From positions 1-9,014 of the forward strand of contig CAMKPI010000058.1 of the NCBI GenBank assembly GCA_946414625.1: a stretch of DNA of 9,014 nucleotides, given 5' to 3'. Origin of the DNA: an uncultured Spirochaetaceae bacterium (GTDB lineage: Bacteria > Spirochaetota > Spirochaetia > Sphaerochaetales > Sphaerochaetaceae). The notes below the pieces were generated by a model. It was not told where the DNA came from. It searched no databases and was given only the letters and a program-made list of their open reading frames with translations. Positions 4,282 through 9,014 of the stretch are shown here, piece by piece (position 1 is the stretch's first letter; each line of letters opens with the position of its first letter). The translations under genes were made by a program, and so were the position numbers.

Positions 4282-6234
4282 ATGTTTTATGTAAAATGTA
4301 ATATAGAGTATTTAACTAAACTTGTGATCGAGTACAATAAGATTCAAACAGAGAATCCTTATTGCCCGTCTTTGGCAAGCCTGTACAGGAAGCTTCTACG
4401 TGAATTGCGTCTGGCTGTTTATATGATTCCGTATAAGTATTCAATGCTTCAGGAAGAGGATCTTTCGGACTTTCTTTTGTTTATGGAGCCGAAGTTCAGG
4501 GCCGTTATTAGGGGATATAAAAGTGCGGTTTGGAACTTTGAACAGTATCTATACAAGGTACTGGTCATGAAAATCCGAACCTTTAAGAAGCAAAGGGTGG
4601 TGAGCCAGCAGAATGAAGCCTCTGTGACTTTGGGGCATGTATATTACGAGAATGTCATGAATGAGCTGGAAAATTTTGACAGGCTTCTTGCGAACAGGGA
4701 ATTTGAGTACAAAGCCGGTAATAAGGATGATGAGGGCGAAGTTCTCGTGCGACATAGAGCCTTGAGGGAGGCTTCCGATTCAGGCAGATGTATTTCGATG
4801 CCGGATGTATCAATGAGAGGAAGCAAGAATACAGCGAGACTGGCAGTGTCCGTCGGCAAGCAGGCGGAAAGCCTCACGGTGAAAGGGAGCAAGAATACAG
4901 CAGGACAGGCAGTGTCTGTCGGCAAGCAGGCGGAAAGCCTCACAGTGAAAGGAAGCAAGAATACGGCGGGACAGGCAGTGTCCGCCGGCAAGCAGGCGTC
5001 AAAGTCTGCGGTGACAAGCGGGGCGCGAACAATAACGGGTTTCTGGATGTCGGATATTCCCCGAGTGTCAACGGACTTGGGAATGAAAAGCAATATGAAG
5101 ATGATCGCCGAATTTGGAAAGAAGCTCACTATGCGGCAAGGCTCGCGAATGGATGCTGTGTCCGGACCTCTGACTCCTCCGGGGTTTGGTATATACGCGG
5201 AGACTTGGAAAATGCCGAGCCCAGAGGCAAAGACGGGAGCGGAAAGCACGATAAAAAGGAAACGTGGCAGACCTCCGAAAGCAAAATCGGAGGGCTCACA
5301 TCGCATTGAATTGGAACCTGTTTTCGGTTTTTCATCGGATGCGTTTTTCTCCCGTAATACGGCGGAATGTGAAGACGTTCTAACCGGTTCCCTGTCTGAT
5401 ATTCGGGTTGCGGATACTGGCGTTGACGGCGCCTTGAAAAGGTGGATTCGCTGGCAAAATAACGAGCATTTCAGCACCACGGCACTGGTGAACTACATTT
5501 GCAGGCAGCAAGAAACGTCCCTGAAACGCATGTACATCTATTTTATGTCGTTTTCCACCTTGATTTCGGAGTCCGAGGCGGAGCGGATTTGCGGATTACT
5601 CAGGTATGACTACAGGCAGACTGCGGAGCTTATGGAGGAAATCAAAAGAAGATGCACGGATTTCATCCGGAAAAACAACGAGGCGGTTGAGAAGAGGAAC
5701 CTGTGCTATGTAAAAAGCCTGTGCCTGGAAAACAAAATCGCTTCAATTCAGTATTATAACGATGATTTTTCGCAAAAGCGCGAGGCGAACAAGCTTGAAA
5801 AATACAGGAAGATGCTGGAAGCCAGGAACGCGGCTTTGAGAGTGCGTTGCTTCACGGCTCCACGGGCGGTTTTGTCGGATGTTCTGAATGTTTCGTTGAG
5901 TACGGTGCAGATGGCGTGTCATTTTTCCAGAAATATTTTGAAATATTGTAAAATACGAGAGGCGATGTGTGGCTTTGAAGCGGACGAGGAAGTGGATAGT
6001 TGGCTGGAAGGAAGCGGAAGACTTTACAAGATTGAGAGCTTTGATGAAATGAATTTACAAAGCGGACCAAAGTATCTCGGACTGAGCAAAAGCCTTTACA
6101 GAAAAATCGCCACGGGGGAATGGCTCCATGAAAAAGCGGGAGCCGGAGACGGAAATGCCCGGGCATCTGGAGGGAAGAAGACTTTGTTTCGTCCTGTTGA
6201 GGCTTTCTGTCTTTCGGAGCGGCATGGGTTTTGA
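4282..6234 (+). CDS. Sigma-factor-like DNA-binding protein with repeats and AT-hook
   Basis: A 650-residue protein with no exact family name I can give. Residues 40-105 (LRLAVYMIPYKYSMLQEEDL, SDFLLF, FEQYLYKVLVMKIRTFKKQR) resemble sigma-70 region 2 as seen in divergent treponemal sigma-like proteins. Residues 180-239 are 22-residue tandem repeats (GSKNTAGQAVSVGKQAESLT type). KRKRGRPPKAK at 325-335 is a canonical AT-hook that would bind the minor groove of AT-rich DNA. Residues 400-555 are helical; the part near 526-554 (VLSDVLNVSLSTVQMA) resembles the region 4 helix-turn-helix. Near 597-642, LGLSKSLYRKIATGEW followed by GGKKTLFRPVEAF resembles an excisionase/MerR-type winged helix. The protein is therefore likely a transcription regulator or unusual sigma factor; the domain calls are by eye. 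ATG 4282 lacks a ribosome binding site and sits at the predicted transcription start. The first part is AT-rich, the repeat region GC-richer. Confidence 0.75.
   Translation: MFYVKCNIEYLTKLVIEYNKIQTENPYCPSLASLYRKLLRELRLAVYMIPYKYSMLQEEDLSDFLLFMEPKFRAVIRGYKSAVWNFEQYLYKVLVMKIRTFKKQRVVSQQNEASVTLGHVYYENVMNELENFDRLLANREFEYKAGNKDDEGEVLVRHRALREASDSGRCISMPDVSMRGSKNTARLAVSVGKQAESLTVKGSKNTAGQAVSVGKQAESLTVKGSKNTAGQAVSAGKQASKSAVTSGARTITGFWMSDIPRVSTDLGMKSNMKMIAEFGKKLTMRQGSRMDAVSGPLTPPGFGIYAETWKMPSPEAKTGAESTIKRKRGRPPKAKSEGSHRIELEPVFGFSSDAFFSRNTAECEDVLTGSLSDIRVADTGVDGALKRWIRWQNNEHFSTTALVNYICRQQETSLKRMYIYFMSFSTLISESEAERICGLLRYDYRQTAELMEEIKRRCTDFIRKNNEAVEKRNLCYVKSLCLENKIASIQYYNDDFSQKREANKLEKYRKMLEARNAALRVRCFTAPRAVLSDVLNVSLSTVQMACHFSRNILKYCKIREAMCGFEADEEVDSWLEGSGRLYKIESFDEMNLQSGPKYLGLSKSLYRKIATGEWLHEKAGAGDGNARASGGKKTLFRPVEAFCLSERHGF
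4819..4998 (+). repeat. 66-bp in-frame tandem repeat, 2.7 copies
   Basis: Copies at 4819-4884 and 4885-4950, and a partial copy at 4951-4998, encode the 22-residue unit of the 650-residue protein. The copies are nearly identical at the DNA level (a handful of differences, several silent). This indicates recent duplication, and because the unit is a multiple of three, copy-number change would not break the frame. Confidence 0.9.
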
Positions 6235-6271
6235 GAGACATTAGGCAGCGGAGCATCGAAGCGTCACTTTG

Positions 6272-6290
6272 CCGGACAGGTCTGGTTTTT
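6272..6290 (+). terminator. Weak intrinsic terminator after the 650-residue gene
   Basis: CCGGA (6272-6276) pairs with TCTGG (6281-6285), including a G-T pair, around a 4-base loop and is followed by five T. The stem is short, so termination would be partial. It lies 38 bases after the stop codon. Confidence 0.4.
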
Positions 6291-6292
6291 CT

Positions 6293-6460
6293 GTAAACCT
6301 GAAGCAGTGTCCTCGCTTTTTCAGCCTTCCCGGTTCTGGCTGTTGTGTAAACTGGAATCGGGGTTACCGTTTTTTAACATTAACCGGATGTGTCGTCCCA
6401 GCCTTCCCGCTCTTACCCTGAGCGGGGTCTCCGTCTTACCCGGAAGCGGTGTCCCTGCCT
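6293..6460. repeat. Degenerate repeat array before rdgB
   Basis: Units starting GTAAAC or TTAACC/TTACCC followed by a [CT]GGAAGCGGTGTC-like core begin at about 6293, 6347, 6380, 6413 and 6436 (spacings 54, 33, 33, 23). A second shared word, CAGCCTTCCCG, occurs near 6321 and 6399. The first two units end in short pairings followed by T-runs, like decayed terminators. No gene is visible. The array occupies most of the 260 bases between the stop at 6234 and rdgB. Confidence 0.5.
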
Positions 6461-6494
6461 TGTAAAAAAGCGGCGGATAAAATATCTTGGATGC

Positions 6495-7100
6495 ATGGAT
6501 ATACTGTTTGCATCGGGAAACGTACACAAGAAGGAGGAGCTGGAAAGCCTTCTGTCCCCTCACAGTCTGCACCTTCCATCGGAATACGGAATCACGTTTG
6601 AATGCGCTGAGACGGGCGCGACATTCGAGGAGAACGCAATGCAGAAAGCGCTCTCGCTTGCCGCCGCCGCAAACGGGGTGTGGAATGGTCCGATCCTGGC
6701 CGACGACTCAGGGCTCTTGGTGGATGCCTTGCCGGGAGAGCTTGGAGTGCGCACCGCCAGGTTCGGCGAGGAAGAAGCGGAGAGGGAGCTGACCGCGCGG
6801 GAAAAGAACGAGCTGCTTTTGTCGAAACTGGCAGAGGTAGAGGATCCTAAAAAGAGGTCGGCGCGGTTTGTTTGCGTTTTAGTGCTTTTGCAGGCAGGCC
6901 GCGTGGAAACCTTCCGAGGGGTTGCCGAGGGCAGGATTTTAACAGAAATCCACGATGGCGCAGGCGGATTCGGTTACGACCCGGTGTTTTACTGTACAGA
7001 AGCGGGAGCGTGCTTTGCCGAGGCGGGAACGGAGATGAAGAACAGGTACAGTCACCGCGCAAAGGCTGCAATGGAAATGAAAAAAAGGATAGGGAAATGA
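6495..7100 (+). CDS. rdgB: dITP/XTP pyrophosphatase (RdgB/HAM1 family)
   Basis: A 201-residue enzyme that hydrolyses non-canonical purine triphosphates such as dITP, ITP and XTP to the monophosphate and pyrophosphate, keeping deaminated bases out of DNA and RNA. Family landmarks in order: ILFASGNVHKKEEL (3-16), ETGATFEENAMQKA (39-52), LADDSGLLVDAL with the acidic pair D70/D71 (68-79), GFGYDPVF (158-165) and KNRYSHRAKA with the conserved SHR (186-188). Length is typical. ATG 6495 begins the conserved MDILFASGN; the ribosome binding site is weak. The frame is open back to 6390, but that crosses the repeat array. A TAAAAT at 6478-6483 could be a -10 element but has no good -35. The gene overlaps pepF by 4 bases, so translation is probably coupled. 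Confidence 0.95.
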   Translation: MDILFASGNVHKKEELESLLSPHSLHLPSEYGITFECAETGATFEENAMQKALSLAAAANGVWNGPILADDSGLLVDALPGELGVRTARFGEEEAERELTAREKNELLLSKLAEVEDPKKRSARFVCVLVLLQAGRVETFRGVAEGRILTEIHDGAGGFGYDPVFYCTEAGACFAEAGTEMKNRYSHRAKAAMEMKKRIGK

Positions 7101-8890
7101 ACGAAAATACGATTCCAACCCGGAATGAAATAGAGGAAAAAGACACTTGGGATCTCTCGGGACTCTATACGAACGTGGATGCGTTTAAAAGTGACCTGGC
7201 ACGTCTCGATTCGCTCGTCTTGGAGGCTTCGCGCTTCAAAGGACAATTCACCAAGAGTAAAGAGGCGTTTTTGGAGGCTTTGGAATGGGTGTCGACGACA
7301 GGACAGCTGTCCGAGCGTCTTGGTAACTACGCCTTCCTGAACTACGTGACGGAAATAAACAATCCTGAATACCAGTCTCTCATCGGGCTTTATCAGATGA
7401 AGGCCACGTCTCTTGCTGCCGCAAGCAGCTTCATTGAACCTGAAATCATGGCTTGTGAAGAAGTCCCTTCGTGGATAAAAGAGCCGGAATTTGCCGATTT
7501 TCGGGTTTATGTGGAGAAAATGCTACGTTTCAAACCGCATATCCTCTCCGATGCCGAGGAGGCTCTGCTCGCCAGCGAGTCGGAATTGCAGGAAACGCCG
7601 TCCAAAGCCTTTGAGGCATTGACAAATGTTGATATGGATTTTGGGGAAGTCGACTGCAAGGCTCTGACGCAGACGACTTATTCTGTCTTCCTGCAGAATC
7701 CCGATGATTCGGTTCGCGAGAAGGCTTACAAGCAATTCTACTCGGTGTATCGCAATCATGCCGAAACCCTTGCAAGTCTTTATTCGGGGAGCGTCAAGCA
7801 GGATGTGTTCAACGCGCGTGTACGCGGCTACGCCTCATCCTTGGATATGGCTCTTTTCAGGGACAGGATGCCTGAAAGTGTGTACATGAACCTTATCGAG
7901 GCGGTCCACCGGTCGCTTCCAGTCCTGCACCGTTATTACTCACTCAAAAGAAAAATGTGTGCCCTGGACACGCTGAACCACTGGGATGTGTATCTTCCGA
8001 TGGTAAAGGAGGTGAAGACAAGGCATTCGTATTCCGAGGCATGCGGCATTGTATGCGAGGCCTTGGCTCCTTTGGGGACTGAATACGTAGAGACCTTGCG
8101 TGCCGGGCTCCTCACGGATCGCTGGGTGGATATCTACGAGAACAAGGGCAAGCGCAGCGGAGCGTTCTCATCGGGAGGATACGAGGGAAATCCTTATATC
8201 CTATTGAATTACAACGAGAATCTCCTTGGGGACGTCTTCACGGTTGCCCACGAGGGCGGACACAGCATGCACACGCTCTACAGCAAGAGGAACAATCCTT
8301 TCACGTCCTACTCTTATACGATTTTCGAGGCGGAGGTGGCATCTACATTCAACGAGACCTTGCTTTCTGAATATCTTTTGAAACACTCAGAATCGAAGGA
8401 GATGAGTCTGTACCTCGTATCCAAGCAACTGGACGACATTGTGGCAACGCTATTCCGACAGACCATGTTTGCAGAGTTCGAGCTGCTTTGTCATAAGGCC
8501 GAGGAGGAAGGCTCGGTTCTGACTTTGGATTTAATCAGGCGGATCTACCGCGGACTTTTGACAACGTATTTCGGGCCTGAGATGCATTTCGAAGATGAGT
8601 CGGATTTGGAATGTCTCCGGATTCCTCATTTCTACAATGCGTTTTACGTCTACAAATATGCCACAGGGATTTCTGCCGCGATAAACCTTTCGGAGGGGGT
8701 TCTGGAGGGCTCCGCCGCGGAGCGCGAAGAGGCGCGGGGGAGGTATTTGGATTTTCTGAAGAGCGGAGGGAAGAGGTATCCTCTTGAATCGCTCCGCCTT
8801 GCCGGTGTGGATATGGAGAGCGCCGAGCCAATTCTCTTTGCTGTGAGAAAATTTTCAGGACTGCTTGACGAAATAGAAAGAATGGTGTAA
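7097..8890 (+). CDS. pepF: Oligoendopeptidase F (M3B zinc peptidase)
   Basis: A 597-residue cytoplasmic metallopeptidase that cleaves short peptides, probably completing protein turnover or nutrient peptide breakdown. The N-terminal helical part begins with the family-typical TWDLSGLY (17-24). SGAFSSGGYEGNPYILLNYN (354-373) precedes the zinc site HEGGH at 385-389 (ligands His385 and His389, catalytic Glu386). The third ligand is probably Glu413 in EAEVASTFNE. The substrate-positioning HFYNAFYVYKYATG lies at 511-524. Length and all motifs indicate a complete enzyme. The start ATG at 7097 overlaps the rdgB stop as ATGA, with AGGATAGGGA just upstream. A longer open frame back to 6872 lies inside rdgB in another frame and is a shadow. 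No clear terminator follows. Confidence 0.95.
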   Translation: MNENTIPTRNEIEEKDTWDLSGLYTNVDAFKSDLARLDSLVLEASRFKGQFTKSKEAFLEALEWVSTTGQLSERLGNYAFLNYVTEINNPEYQSLIGLYQMKATSLAAASSFIEPEIMACEEVPSWIKEPEFADFRVYVEKMLRFKPHILSDAEEALLASESELQETPSKAFEALTNVDMDFGEVDCKALTQTTYSVFLQNPDDSVREKAYKQFYSVYRNHAETLASLYSGSVKQDVFNARVRGYASSLDMALFRDRMPESVYMNLIEAVHRSLPVLHRYYSLKRKMCALDTLNHWDVYLPMVKEVKTRHSYSEACGIVCEALAPLGTEYVETLRAGLLTDRWVDIYENKGKRSGAFSSGGYEGNPYILLNYNENLLGDVFTVAHEGGHSMHTLYSKRNNPFTSYSYTIFEAEVASTFNETLLSEYLLKHSESKEMSLYLVSKQLDDIVATLFRQTMFAEFELLCHKAEEEGSVLTLDLIRRIYRGLLTTYFGPEMHFEDESDLECLRIPHFYNAFYVYKYATGISAAINLSEGVLEGSAAEREEARGRYLDFLKSGGKRYPLESLRLAGVDMESAEPILFAVRKFSGLLDEIERMV

Positions 8891-8962
8891 AGTTTCATCT
8901 GCAAAGCGGGTGTTTGTATTTCACAAAAGAGATACGGCAAGCATGTGCATTGCGGAATGTCT

Positions 8963-9014
8963 GCGGCTATGGTGGAATTTGGTAGACACGCTAGCTTGAG
9001 GTGCTAGTGGGAGA
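8963..9014 (+). tRNA. tRNA-Leu (anticodon GAG), 3' part beyond the window
   Basis: The first 52 bases of a leucine tRNA. The acceptor strand is GCGGCTA (8963-8969), followed by T8-G9, then a D-arm with GTG/CAC pairing around AATTTGGTAGA. The anticodon stem CTAGC/GCTAG (8991-8995, 9003-9007) encloses the loop TTGAGGT with anticodon GAG at 8998-9000. The sequence then enters the variable region (TGGGAGA), where the window ends. The TGGTGGAAT...GGTAGACACG pattern is typical of class II leucine tRNAs. The 72 bases before it, after pepF, hold no convincing promoter or terminator. Confidence 0.93.

Noticed and set aside
4819..4998. CRISPR-like regular repeat
   Set aside because: Copies are directly adjacent without spacers and in frame within a gene, so it is a coding tandem repeat.
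4644..5480. 278-residue minus-strand open frame
   Set aside because: Shadow of the 650-residue gene; its leucine-rich repeats are the antisense of the 66-bp repeat, with no independent support.

Overview
The window looks like chromosomal DNA from a Treponema-type spirochete. The reasons are family resemblance: a class II aldolase of the roughly 332-residue type with an HGSSSVP motif, an intact infC-rpmI-rplT operon followed by a protein resembling a treponemal sigma-like regulator family as I recall it, and a plausible lipoprotein. No search was run, so the genus is an inference. Apart from the first gene, which is on the minus strand, everything reads left to right.

Layout. 1-192 (minus): 5' part of a small predicted lipoprotein, with a GC-rich hairpin just before its ribosome binding site. 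193-613: no convincing gene, but a promoter-like box near 320 and a hairpin plus T-rich tract ending near 575. 614-958: a small single-pass membrane protein. 959-1228: non-coding, built largely of a decayed tandem repeat with a 66-72 base period. 1229-1365: a strong sigma-70-type promoter and a structured leader. 1366-2364: fructose-bisphosphate aldolase (glycolysis/gluconeogenesis). 2502-3802: infC, rpmI and rplT (initiation factor 3 and ribosomal proteins L35 and L20), with a structured leader before rpmI and a clear intrinsic terminator at 3874-3903. 3904-4281: AT-rich regulatory DNA with a palindrome and a near-consensus promoter placed so that the next mRNA would be leaderless. 4282-6234: a 650-residue protein with a sigma-factor-like N-terminus, a 22-residue tandem repeat, an AT-hook and two predicted helix-turn-helix segments. 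6235-6494: a second degenerate repeat array. 6495-8890: rdgB and pepF, overlapping by ATGA. 8963-end: the start of tRNA-Leu(GAG).

Most of the window is housekeeping: central metabolism, translation, nucleotide-pool sanitation and peptide turnover. The accessory interest lies in the 650-residue DNA-binding protein with its leaderless promoter and repeat-rich linker, and in the two non-coding degenerate repeat blocks on either side of the conserved genes. I see no CRISPR array, transposase, toxin-antitoxin pair or phage gene.
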